Part shown: positions 17,180 to 24,447 of the stretch, one piece after another
How positions within the stretch are numbered: the first letter of the stretch is position 1
How the letters are laid out: every line of letters begins with the position of its first letter
DNA from: Verrucomicrobiota bacterium
Lineage (GTDB): Bacteria > Verrucomicrobiota > Verrucomicrobiia > Verrucomicrobiales > Verrucomicrobiaceae
Assembly: GCA_017301975.1 (NCBI GenBank)
Contig: JAFLEI010000002.1
Location: 62,001 to 126,000 of the forward strand
Direction of reading: 5' to 3'
Length of the DNA: 64,000 nucleotides
The notes under the pieces: model-generated
Databases searched by the model: none
What the model was told of the DNA's origin: nothing
Seen by the model: only the letters and a program-made list of their open reading frames with translations
Program-made: the position numbers and the translations under genes

Positions 17180-17866
17180 TCAGGCAGGCAGGCGCTGAGG
17201 ATTGAGAACATGACGTTTGCCCGCGTCGAGATGCGCGATGGCCCGGCTGGCGGCGAGGGCCGCATCTCCCGCGACAATGGCCTGCGCGATGCCACGATGT
17301 TCATCCACACTTTCACGCAAACGCCGCGCGTTCAGGCTGGTGACCCGCACGATGACCTGATGGATCTTGTCGCGCAATTGTTCCATCGTCGCGAGGATCT
17401 GCCGGTTGCCCAGGAACGAAGTCAGCAGCAGGTGAAAACGGGCATCCAGATCGATCAAACCCGCCGCATCGCCGCGCTGGAGCGCGTGCTCCTGCTGCGC
17501 GAGGCTCTCTTCCAAACTGGCCCGCTGGGAGTCCGCCAGGCGACCGGCGAGACGGCCTGCGGCGTAGGATTCGATCGCCTCGCGCAGCTCATAATGATCG
17601 ATGATGTCCTCCACGGTCAAACCGCGGACGACGATGCCCTGCTGCGCCGAAATGGTGACGAAGCCCTCCGACTCCAGGCGTTCCAGTGCGACATGAACCG
17701 GCGTCTTGCTCATTTCCAGCTGGGCTGCGAGCTGGCGCTCCGAGAGGAAGGTGCCCGCCGGAAATTCGCCCGAGGCGATGAGACGCCGCAGTTCGGCATA
17801 AGCACGGGTTTGGAGCCGTGAAGAAGCGGCACGTTTGAGGACGGTGGGAGGGACGAGGGATGGCAT
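17180..17866 (-). CDS. GntR-family transcriptional regulator (FCD/FadR subgroup)
   Basis: 228 residues. The winged helix-turn-helix is at about 15-80 (YAELRRLIASGEFPAGTFLSE, then RQLAAQLEMSKTPVHVALERL and the wing GFVTISAQQGIVV). An all-helical FCD ligand domain follows from about 87, with candidate metal ligands in DLDARFHLLL and in the later HRGIAQAI and HLDAGKRHV blocks. Such proteins bind a small acid or sugar acid and usually repress neighbouring catabolic genes. The ATG at 17866 fits the family; the frame is open further upstream but over non-coding sequence. It is directly followed by the cytochrome-type gene. A palindrome 33 bases upstream (17900-17913) is the likely operator, implying autoregulation. 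Confidence 0.9.
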   Translation of the reverse strand: MPSLVPPTVLKRAASSRLQTRAYAELRRLIASGEFPAGTFLSERQLAAQLEMSKTPVHVALERLESEGFVTISAQQGIVVRGLTVEDIIDHYELREAIESYAAGRLAGRLADSQRASLEESLAQQEHALQRGDAAGLIDLDARFHLLLTSFLGNRQILATMEQLRDKIHQVIVRVTSLNARRLRESVDEHRGIAQAIVAGDAALAASRAIAHLDAGKRHVLNPQRLPA

Positions 17867-17899
17867 TGGGGGTTCAACGCTGCGGCTTGAAGAAATCTT

Positions 17900-17913
17900 A
17901 CTGGTATGCCAGT
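17900..17913. promoter_or_regulatory. Putative GntR/FCD operator palindrome
   Basis: ACTGGTATGCCAGT is a palindrome except for the middle pair (ACTGGYATRCCAGT). It lies 34-47 bases upstream of the regulator's ATG. FCD-type GntR proteins bind TGGTATACCA-like sites, so autoregulation of the two-gene operon is likely. Confidence 0.6.
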
Positions 17914-18041
17914 TGGCTGTGGCGTTTTTACACCCGTGGAAGTTGAAAATGAGTCTGGAGATCCCCCATTCGCGAGAAGGGTGGGGGGAGGGATATAGCG
18001 TTTTCCAAAACTGATTTTCGGAAAGCGAGCGTGGAGACGCT

Positions 18042-18164
18042 CGGCGGCGGCTTGAGGACAAGCCTCCCTACCTCGCGCTGGGCGCTCGCATGCCCAGTGC
18101 TGGTAGTGCTGGCTGTCCTCAGCCGAGCCGCCGTCGGCTTGTCCTTCGTAGCTTTAGCGAAGAA
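18042..18164. repeat. REP-like hairpins in the 724-base gap 17867-18590
   Basis: An imperfect inverted repeat (18042-18064 with 18111-18133, arms built on GGCTTGAGGACAAGCC and GGCTGTCCTCAGCC) is followed by a second palindrome, CTTCG at 18144-18148 with CGAAG at 18158-18162. The CTTCGTAGCTTTAGCGAAG type is a common dispersed repeat in Verrucomicrobia-like genomes. The gap has no credible gene; short open frames in it are compositional. Confidence 0.6.
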
Positions 18165-18302
18165 GGAAGCCCATGATCATCGATCAAGAAACAGCCTGCT
18201 AAACGGAAATGAGTTTTGCGAACCGCTATAGAAGAATGGCGCAGTGTGTTTTGAAGCGCGGGGTGCGAGGATGAAGAGGCAGCTTTGAGCGCACGGCAAA
18301 TG

Positions 18303-18419
18303 GTGGGGCGTGCGAAGGTCCTCGCAGTCGGGCGGTTTGGCGGAGGTGGCGGTGGCGGTGGCGGTGGGCGATGAACCGCCGTGGACGCCAAACACGACCG
18401 ACCTACGGGTCCGGGCACC
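18303..18419. repeat. Long palindromic repeat, copy A
   Basis: Arms GTCGGGCGGTTTGGCG (from 18327) and CGCCAAACACGACCGAC (ending at 18402) face each other, flanked by GGGGCGTGCGAA on the left and CCTACGG on the right. The same plan recurs at 40661-40762, with a different centre. The centre of this copy is a GGTGGC hexamer run. Likely a mobile non-coding element, possibly RAYT-mobilised. Confidence 0.7.
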
Positions 18420-18521
18420 GCGTCTGCGTCTGTTTGGGAAGAGGTTTCTGCGGCTCCTGATGCAGAGCTGTTTCAATTGTTCAGGGAATTAGACAGCGGG
18501 TCGGCCGAGATCATCCATGCG

Positions 18522-18556
18522 AAAAAAACGTCCTGGGCTATACGCCCAGGACGTTT
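18522..18556 (-). terminator. Rho-independent terminator of the Gly/Thr-rich secreted protein gene
   Basis: A perfect 13-base stem, AAACGTCCTGGGC (526-538 of the 18 kb block) and GCCCAGGACGTTT (18544-18556), around loop TATAC, is followed on the minus strand by a run of T. It sits 35-69 bases after the stop at 18591. Confidence 0.92.
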
Positions 18557-18590
18557 GCAGAAAGCCGTTGTGTCGCTCCGCAGGAGAGAG

Positions 18591-19298
18591 TTAACGGTCT
18601 TTTGAGCTGGTGCTGCTTCCGCTCTTCGAGCTCTTGTGGTCATCGTCCTTCCGGTGATCGGAGTCACGATCGCGGGGGCTGCGCTGTTCGTCGTCATGCT
18701 TCATCCTCTGGCCGGGGGCGTTTTCTTTGCCCTTGGGAGCATCGGCGTCTCCTTTGCCAGGGGTGTAGGTGCTGGCGCCGGGCGTGGTGGTGGTGCTGGA
18801 TGCACTGCCTGAAGCGGAGGCGTTGCCGCTGTTGCTAACAGTGCCTCCTGTTCCATCGCCACCCGTGCCGGTGGCGGTGCCGCCTGTGCCAGCTCCGCCG
18901 TTGGCGGTGCCGCCATTGGTGGTGCCTCCCGTGGCCGCACCGCCTGTGGCGGAGCCGCCCGTGGTGGCACCACCGGTGGTGTCTGCATTGATGGTGGCGT
19001 GCGGCATGATCTTGGACTTGCCGTCCAAGGTGATGGTGCTTCCAGTGGTGGCACCGCCCGTGGCGGAGCCGCCGGTGGCGGCCCCTCCGGTGGTGGCTCC
19101 GCCCGTGGTGTTCGTGGTGGCCGAGCCGCCCGTGCCGGTGCTGCTGGCTGAGCCAGAGCCGCCGGTACCTGAGGCATCGACACTGCTGGAGGCGGTGCCA
19201 CTACCGGAGGTGGTGGGGGTCGTGGTGGTGGTTTGAGCGTTCAAGGAAAGACCAAGAACTGCTGCTGCGATGGTTGTGAGTATGGGTTGGTTCTTCAT
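18591..19298 (-). CDS. Secreted Gly/Thr/Ala/Ser-repeat protein with basic-acidic tail
   Basis: 235 residues. After a signal peptide (MKNQPILTTIAAAVLGLSLNA, cleaved near 21) come two blocks of degenerate pentapeptides of the type TGG-A/S-A/T, separated by a short segment ITLDGKSKIMPHATINADT (about 91-110). The C-terminal 50 residues are hydrophilic, with alternating Lys/Asp/Ser/Arg and many His and Asp (DDEQRSPRDRDSDHRKDDDHKSS). Low-complexity, probably disordered surface protein. It is divergently transcribed from the related pentapeptide protein at 19467, and both share an LDGK segment. A strong terminator ends it. Function unknown. Confidence 0.8.
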   Translation of the reverse strand: MKNQPILTTIAAAVLGLSLNAQTTTTTPTTSGSGTASSSVDASGTGGSGSASSTGTGGSATTNTTGGATTGGAATGGSATGGATTGSTITLDGKSKIMPHATINADTTGGATTGGSATGGAATGGTTNGGTANGGAGTGGTATGTGGDGTGGTVSNSGNASASGSASSTTTTPGASTYTPGKGDADAPKGKENAPGQRMKHDDEQRSPRDRDSDHRKDDDHKSSKSGSSTSSKDR

Positions 19299-19466
19299 AG
19301 CAAACGAAACTTCGGTGCTCGTAAAATTCTAGGGGTCAGAGAGTTGGATGAAGATAATGTCGGTGAGATTTGGGGGTTACCCTGAGTCTTCGGTCTGCGC
19401 CCCGGTCTGTGCGTCAGGGCAGAGAAAGATGCACCGCATCGCTGGCTGCCAAGCGAACGCACGGGC

Positions 19467-20030
19467 ATGAAGACCAACCTTATTCTTATTTGTGGCTGTC
19501 TGAGTGCCGCCATCTCTTTTCATGTTCAAGCTGCGGAGCCAGGTGTGAAGGGCGGCTCTGCAACTGGCGGGAGTGCGACCGGTGGTTCTGTTACTGGTGG
19601 TTCTGTTACTGGTGGCTCCGCAACTGGCGGTAGTGCGACAGGTGGTTCTGTGACCGGAGGCAGCGTCACCGGAGGCTCAGCGACGGGCGGATCAGCAACC
19701 GGCGGAACGGCCACAGCGAGGAGCGTGAGCAGCGGCACTTCCACTCCGGGCACGGTGACACCAGGGACTGTGACCGCCAGTGCAGACGGGCGCGAGATCC
19801 GGGTGACCGCCCGCGGTGCTGTGTCCGTGAATTCAAACGGCGGCGAGGCACGTGTGAGCATTGGACCGAAGACACTCGTCGTGGGCAGGACCCAGCTGAC
19901 GTTGGACGGGAAGAAACTGGGAGAGATTTCTTCTGATGCCAAGACGATCGACATGGTGGAGGATCAAGGGATGCTGTCGGTCAAAGCTGATGGCAAAGAA
20001 CTTGCGAAGGTTAAGCTGGGAGATCCTTGA
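19467..20030 (+). CDS. Secreted protein with eleven GGS(A/V)T pentapeptide repeats
   Basis: 187 residues. A signal peptide (about 22 residues) precedes eleven tandem 5-residue units from residue 29 to 83, ordered GGSAT, GGSAT, GGSVT, GGSVT and again, so a 20-residue (60-base) higher-order period is visible; the last unit is GGTAT. A beta-rich C-terminal domain follows (about 105-187: ADGREIRVTARGAVSVNSNG ... TQLTLDGKKLGEIS ... LSVKADGKELAKVKLGDP), which looks like paired beta hairpins. The DNA of the units has diverged in third positions, so the amino-acid pattern has been kept. Divergent from the 18591 gene. Possibly a surface or adhesin-like component; function unknown. Confidence 0.8.
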   Translation: MKTNLILICGCLSAAISFHVQAAEPGVKGGSATGGSATGGSVTGGSVTGGSATGGSATGGSVTGGSVTGGSATGGSATGGTATARSVSSGTSTPGTVTPGTVTASADGREIRVTARGAVSVNSNGGEARVSIGPKTLVVGRTQLTLDGKKLGEISSDAKTIDMVEDQGMLSVKADGKELAKVKLGDP

Positions 20031-20331
20031 AGTAGTGGGGGGGGCTTGGACGCTGATCGCTTTGCGGATTGAGGCGGCGGATGCGCCGGGCCCCGATGAT
20101 CGTGAGCAGCTTCGCGCTGCGCGGCAGAGCATGCTGCTTGGGACACGCAGCGTGAGCAGCTCATGTGTAGCGCAGGTCGCATGCTGCGGAATCAATTCCG
20201 CGCTGCGAAGAGCTGGGCCCGCCCTGCATTTGTCGTGTAGATTTTTTCGAACACCGCTCAGGTGCTGTCGATCTCTATACGGCGAGGGGAGGGATGAGGG
20301 ATCAGGATGATCCCTCTCCTGCCAGAGGGGG
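20031..20331. repeat. Gap of 301 bases holding a GC-rich hairpin
   Basis: No gene is seen. The clearest structure is GCGGAAT (20186-20192) with ATTCCGC (20195-20201), inside a stretch rich in GCTGC/GCAGC. It resembles dispersed Verrucomicrobia-style repeats. It lies between two convergent genes and could help terminate transcription. Confidence 0.5.
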
Positions 20332-21657
20332 TCAGCGGCTGCTGACGGAGACGGCGCCCATGGCGGGGACCATGATTTCGTCTCCGGGTTTGAGTGTAGC
20401 GCCGGGACTGAGGCGGTTCATCTCGCGAATTTGCTCGGGTGTGGTGGTGAACTGGGTGGCGATGCTTTCGATGGATTCGGCAGCTTCAACGCGATAGGCC
20501 AGGATGCCGCGATGCGAGTCGGAAATGTCCGGTGATTTGGGGGCGAGGGCCGCGGGTGCAGGGGGCGGAGCTGGCACGGGAGCCGGGGCCAGTCCGGCGG
20601 CGGGAGGGGGCTGCGCTGCAGGAGGGACACCATAGCCGGGCAGGGGAATGGTGTCGGAATTTTCATGTGGCGAGTGAGGCACATTCGTTTTGGCAGCCAC
20701 CGTGACTGTGGTGGTACGGCCGGGGATTTTGAGGCGCTGACCGACGGCAATTTTATTGACGTCCTTGATCTTGTTTGCGCTGGCCAGGGTAGCGGTGGTC
20801 ATTTTGTGCTTGAGGGCAATGGCCTTGAGACTGTCGCCTTTTTTGACGGTGTAATAAACGGGTGAGCTCACCTTGACCATGGTGGGCGGTGCATGACTGC
20901 CACCTGGCGTGGCTGGAACATAGCTGGCCGGGGTGGTGGGTGAATCGAGGCGGTGAGGGGAGGGAATGAGCAGGGCCTGACCGATGTGGACTTCTTCTTC
21001 GGTCATGCGGTTCAACTGCTGGATCTCTCCGACGCTGACGCGGTGGGTGGAGGCGATGCGCCAGAGGGTGTCGCCTGGACGGGCGATGTAGGTGGTGTGA
21101 GCAGCGAGATCGGTGCCGCCGTCATAGCGGGTGGTGCTTTTGCCGCCGCGCTTGATACTGCTGACGTCACGCTCCAACTCGCCGATGCGCATGTTTTGCA
21201 CGCGGTCGCTTTCACGGATTTTGTTGACCTGACTGGTCAGGTCGCCGGTGGGGCCATAGACCTTGGGGGGAGGCGGAGGGCCTGCCGGGGACTTTTTGGT
21301 GGTGGAGGTTTTGGAGCTGGATTTGCCGCTGGTGGCGGTCTTGTGGGAGGAAGACTTTGACGTGGAGGTCTTCGGTGCCGAGTTGTAGGCGGATGAGGGG
21401 GGCGGATAGGTGTAGCCGGGAGGCGGGGGATAGGTAGAGGGGTACTGGGGCCGGCCGACAGGGGCCTGGATGGCGGCTGCGGATTGACGAGTGGCGCGAG
21501 TGGATGGCTGCTTGAGCCCGGTGCCGGGGGCGGGATAGCCCGGAGGGGGCGGCTGGGTGTAAGTATTGGTGACTGCCGAGAGTGGCAGCGCGGTCATGAC
21601 GCCCCAAGAAAGCACGAGAAATCGCAGCACGGTGGATGCAGAGCATGGCGTCTTCAT
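20332..21657 (-). CDS. Exported protein with three LysM domains and Pro/Ser-rich linker
   Basis: 441 residues. A signal peptide (about 28 residues) is followed by a Pro/Tyr-rich and Ser/Lys/Thr-rich linker (30-135). Three LysM peptidoglycan-binding domains come next: about 189-232 (YIARPGDTLWRIASTHRVS), 268-312 (YYTVKKGDSLKAIALKHKM) and 387-431 (YRVEAAESIESIATQFTTT). A Pro/Ala linker separates the second and third. No hydrolase domain is attached, so it probably anchors or regulates cell-wall enzymes. It is transcribed divergently from an N-acetylmuramoyl-alanine amidase with only 64 AT-rich bases between the starts, implying joint control of wall remodelling. Confidence 0.9.
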   Translation of the reverse strand: MKTPCSASTVLRFLVLSWGVMTALPLSAVTNTYTQPPPPGYPAPGTGLKQPSTRATRQSAAAIQAPVGRPQYPSTYPPPPGYTYPPPSSAYNSAPKTSTSKSSSHKTATSGKSSSKTSTTKKSPAGPPPPPKVYGPTGDLTSQVNKIRESDRVQNMRIGELERDVSSIKRGGKSTTRYDGGTDLAAHTTYIARPGDTLWRIASTHRVSVGEIQQLNRMTEEEVHIGQALLIPSPHRLDSPTTPASYVPATPGGSHAPPTMVKVSSPVYYTVKKGDSLKAIALKHKMTTATLASANKIKDVNKIAVGQRLKIPGRTTTVTVAAKTNVPHSPHENSDTIPLPGYGVPPAAQPPPAAGLAPAPVPAPPPAPAALAPKSPDISDSHRGILAYRVEAAESIESIATQFTTTPEQIREMNRLSPGATLKPGDEIMVPAMGAVSVSSR

Positions 21658-21721
21658 ATGGCTATTGTAGAAAATTCGATTGTTAATTCAAACAAATATT
21701 TTATATCTTTGAATATATTTT
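21658..21721. promoter_or_regulatory. AT-rich divergent promoter region between the LysM and amidase genes
   Basis: In a GC-rich window, these 64 bases are mostly A/T (for example ATATTTTATATCTTTGAATA). They lie between two divergent cell-wall genes and must hold both promoters. Exact -10/-35 boxes were not assigned. Confidence 0.55.
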
Positions 21722-22474
21722 TTGAAATTTTACCGTTCCGTTATTCTGAGCCTGCAGACGGTGGTCGCGTTTTCGGCCCTCGGAGGCAGTGCTTTTTCGC
21801 TTGTGTGGCTGGAGGAGCGCCAAGCTGCGGAGTCCCTGCCCGCGCAGAGGCTTTGGAATGAGGCGACTCCTTTGGTGGTGGTGGATGCGGGGCATGGCGG
21901 ACATGACGGCGGGGCGGTGGCGAACGGGGTGATTGAAAAAAATATGAGTCTCGACATCGCCAGCCGAGTGAAACGGGAGCTGGAGGCGGCGGGAGTGCGG
22001 GTGGTCATGACGCGCAGCGGCGACAGCTTCCTGTCTCTGGACGAGCGCGCGGCGCTGGCGGGCCGGCATGAGGCGGACGCTTTTGTGAGCGTGCATCTCA
22101 ATACCGACGGGGAGGGAAGTGATGCCGAGGGGGTGGAAACTTATTTTGCGGAATCCCAAACCTTGTCGGCCCGGCAGTTCATGCCTGCAGCGAGTGTGCA
22201 AGGGCGAGGCGTGGAGGGAAGTGCGGAATTTGCCAGCACGGTGCAGCGACTGGTCTGCGGAGCGACTCAAGCGGCGGACCGGGGAATCAAGGCGCGAGAT
22301 TACGCGGTGGTGGCCAGGGCCGCGTGTCCGGCGGTGCTGGTGGAATGCGGTTTTATTACGAGCGCGAGTGAGTCGGTAAGGCTGAAGCAGGAGGGGTATC
22401 GGGACAAGGTGGCTGATGGCATAGCGCGCGGGGTGGTGCTGTTTTTGCAGAGCCACGCCATCCGGGCGAGCTGA
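21722..22474 (+). CDS. N-acetylmuramoyl-L-alanine amidase (Amidase_3 family)
   Basis: 250 residues. An N-terminal hydrophobic signal or anchor (10-30) leads into a single Amidase_3 domain. The zinc ligands and catalytic Glu are visible: H58 in VVDAGHGGHDGG, E72 in GVIEKNMSLDIA, H125 in FVSVHLNTD, and E208 in AVLVECGFITS. It cuts the amide bond between MurNAc and the stem peptide, in the periplasm, and usually acts at cell separation. The start is TTG at 21722. There is no LysM or AMIN domain in the protein itself, which fits the idea that the divergent triple-LysM protein supplies targeting. Confidence 0.93.
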   Translation: MKFYRSVILSLQTVVAFSALGGSAFSLVWLEERQAAESLPAQRLWNEATPLVVVDAGHGGHDGGAVANGVIEKNMSLDIASRVKRELEAAGVRVVMTRSGDSFLSLDERAALAGRHEADAFVSVHLNTDGEGSDAEGVETYFAESQTLSARQFMPAASVQGRGVEGSAEFASTVQRLVCGATQAADRGIKARDYAVVARAACPAVLVECGFITSASESVRLKQEGYRDKVADGIARGVVLFLQSHAIRAS

Positions 22475-22553
22475 GGGGAGGCGGGAGGTGACGGTGGTGA
22501 TCCGATAAAATCTGCGGGACAAACTGCGGCTTCCCAGCGTAAATCAGCGGGTC

Positions 22554-23321
22554 TTGTCTGCCTCTCAATCCATAGCTGTTTCGAATTCGCGCCGCGCATT
22601 GTCTGTGCTGGGGCTGTTTGCGCTGGCTGCGGCGTGCTTCTATGGGGTGTTTTCGGCGGTGGAGTATCCTTGGAACTGGAGCGGCGTTTGGAAATACCGG
22701 CAGCAGTTTTTGAATGGCTGGCTGACGACGATGGCGCTGTCACTGGTGGCGATGATTGTGAGCGTTGCGTCCGGTTTTTTGCTGATGCTGGGGCGGCGGG
22801 CGCGGTGGCTGCCGGTGCGGATGGGATGCGGGAGCGTGGTGGAGGTGGTGCGTGGATCGCCGCTGTTGGTGCAACTGCTGATCGGTCATTACATCATCGC
22901 CCAGGCAATGCACATCGACCATCCGCTGTTCACGGGCATTGTGCTGCTGGGCTGTTTTGAGGGGGCGTATCTGGCGGAAATTTTTCGAGGGGCGGTGGAG
23001 AGCATCAGCGCGTCACAGCTTGAGGCGGCGCGTGCGGTGGGTTTTAGCAAGGCGCAGACGTACCGTTTTGTGATCATTCCGCAGGCGCTGAGGCGGGCGC
23101 TGCCGGGGACGACGGGCCAGCTTGTTTCGTTAATCAAGGACTCGTCGCTGCTTTCGGTGATCGGCATCGAGGAGCTGGTGCAGAAGGTCAAAATCATGAA
23201 CGCGGCCAACTTTGCGCCGTTGGAGGGCTACCTGCCGCTGGCGCTGGCCTATCTGGTGGTGACGCTGCCGCTTTCACATCTGGCGCGTCGTTTGGAGGGG
23301 AGGTTTGCGTATGAAACTTGA
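22554..23321 (+). CDS. Polar amino-acid ABC transporter permease
   Basis: 255 residues with about five membrane helices. The HisM/GlnP-type permease core includes FLNGWLTTMALSLVAMIVSV near the N-terminal part and the cytoplasmic EAA loop EAARAVGFSKAQTYRFVIIP, which contacts the ATPase. Such permeases import polar amino acids together with a periplasmic binding protein. The start is TTG at 22554. The downstream ATPase gene overlaps by 11 bases, so they form one unit. No binding-protein gene is adjacent, so the substrate cannot be read from the neighbourhood. Confidence 0.92.
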   Translation: MSASQSIAVSNSRRALSVLGLFALAAACFYGVFSAVEYPWNWSGVWKYRQQFLNGWLTTMALSLVAMIVSVASGFLLMLGRRARWLPVRMGCGSVVEVVRGSPLLVQLLIGHYIIAQAMHIDHPLFTGIVLLGCFEGAYLAEIFRGAVESISASQLEAARAVGFSKAQTYRFVIIPQALRRALPGTTGQLVSLIKDSSLLSVIGIEELVQKVKIMNAANFAPLEGYLPLALAYLVVTLPLSHLARRLEGRFAYET

Positions 23322-24048
23322 AACGCATGGTGTGACCAAGCGCTATGGAGCGCACGCGGCGCTGGACGGGGCTTCGTTTGCCACGGGGGACGAGGCGCGT
23401 GTGATCGCCCTGCTGGGGCCTTCGGGTGGCGGGAAGTCCACGCTGCTCCGGGTGCTGGGGAGCCTGCTGGTACCGGATGATGGGCATGTGAGCCTCGACG
23501 CGCGTGTGCTGCCGCATGATGAAGAGGGTGCTTTGAAGGAGAGGCGGGGGAATGGTTTTGTGTTTCAGGGGTACAATCTGTTTCCACATCTCACGGCGCT
23601 GCAAAACATCGCGCTGCCGCTGCGGGAGGTGCATGGCATGGCCGAGACGCAGGCGACGCAGCGGGCGCTGGAGTTGCTGCACCGTCTGGGGCTGGCAGGG
23701 CATGAGCACAAACGGCCGAGCCAGCTCTCCGGGGGACAGCAGCAGCGTGCGGCGATCGCGCGGGCGCTGGCGCCGAAACCACGGCTGCTGCTGCTGGATG
23801 AACCTACTTCAGCGCTGGATCCGGTGATGACCGGGGAGGTGCTGGATGTGATCCGTGAACTGGCGGAGGCAGGTCAGAGCATCATCCTGGCCACGCATGA
23901 GATCAGCTTTGCGCGCAAGGTTGCGGACTGGGTGGTTTTCCTCGCGGCCGGGAAAGTGGAGGAGTCGTCTGCGGCAGGGGAGTTTTTTACGAGGCCGAAG
24001 ACGGAGCTCGCGCAGCAGTATCTTGAGGGATTGTCGAAGTATCGGTGA
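23311..24048 (+). CDS. Polar amino-acid ABC transporter ATP-binding protein
   Basis: 245 residues. Motifs: Walker A GPSGGGKST, Q-loop VFQGYNLFPHLTAL, signature LSGGQQQRAAIARAL, Walker B LLLLDEPTSALDP, and the switch His in ILATHEISFA. This is the GlnQ/HisP type, which energises the upstream permease. ATG at 23311 fits the family start MKLETHGVTKRYG; a TTG at 23305 is possible. The end of the coding region lies just before a short lipoprotein gene on the same strand. Confidence 0.94.
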   Translation: MKLETHGVTKRYGAHAALDGASFATGDEARVIALLGPSGGGKSTLLRVLGSLLVPDDGHVSLDARVLPHDEEGALKERRGNGFVFQGYNLFPHLTALQNIALPLREVHGMAETQATQRALELLHRLGLAGHEHKRPSQLSGGQQQRAAIARALAPKPRLLLLDEPTSALDPVMTGEVLDVIRELAEAGQSIILATHEISFARKVADWVVFLAAGKVEESSAAGEFFTRPKTELAQQYLEGLSKYR

Positions 24049-24098
24049 TCATGCAAAGAAGGTACGCGCAAGCGGGGAGGGAGAAGCGATGTATTGGC

Positions 24099-24263
24099 AT
24101 GAAATCATTCTTCTGCCTCCTTGCCTTGTTTCTCGTTTCCGTGAGCGTTCTGCCGAGCTGCAAAAAAGGGCCGGCTGAAAGGATCGGGGACAAGATTGAT
24201 GATGCCACGGACTCCCGTCCGGCTGAAGGCATTCGTGATGCTGTGGAGGATGCCAAAAAGTAA
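24099..24263 (+). CDS. Small lipoprotein, 54 residues
   Basis: MKSFFCLLALFLVSVSVLPSC is a complete lipoprotein signal with Cys 21 after LPS. The 33-residue mature part is charged (KKGPAERIGDKIDDATDSRPAEGIRDAVEDAKK) and helical, with two D-A-x-D/E repeats. Entericidin-like tiny lipoproteins and Lpp-like helices have this size and look, but no family is claimed. It lies 50 bases downstream of the ABC ATPase gene. A longer start at 24045 would bury the signal and is unlikely. Confidence 0.7.
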   Translation: MKSFFCLLALFLVSVSVLPSCKKGPAERIGDKIDDATDSRPAEGIRDAVEDAKK

Positions 24264-24367
24264 TTGGGACTTGGCGCGCGCGTAGCAAATGAGGGGCGGC
24301 GGGGGAGCAGAGGTTTGTGTCACCGCTACGCGGTTCCCCAGAATTTAAATGCGTGGGCGACATGGTA

Positions 24368-24413
24368 CCGTGGGCTGGCGCCCACGGCTATCATTGTGCC
24401 AGCCCTACGGGCT
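24368..24413. repeat. Two adjacent hairpins of REP-like type
   Basis: CCGTGGGC (24368-24375) with GCCCACGG (24380-24387) around TGGC, then AGCCC (24401-24405) with GGGCT (24409-24413) around TAC. Found in the gap between the small lipoprotein and a convergent gene; no gene is seen there. Confidence 0.65.
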
Positions 24414-24447
24414 TCTTGACAGTGCTTTTGAGGACTCTCAAAACGCT

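Noticed and set aside
18119..18418. Short frames in the 17867-18590 gap
   Set aside because: They overlap palindromic repeats, and both strands give low-complexity Pro/Arg/Ser text.
19467..19750. The tandem pentapeptide repeat as a CRISPR-like array
   Set aside because: The 15-base units are contiguous, in frame and without spacers.
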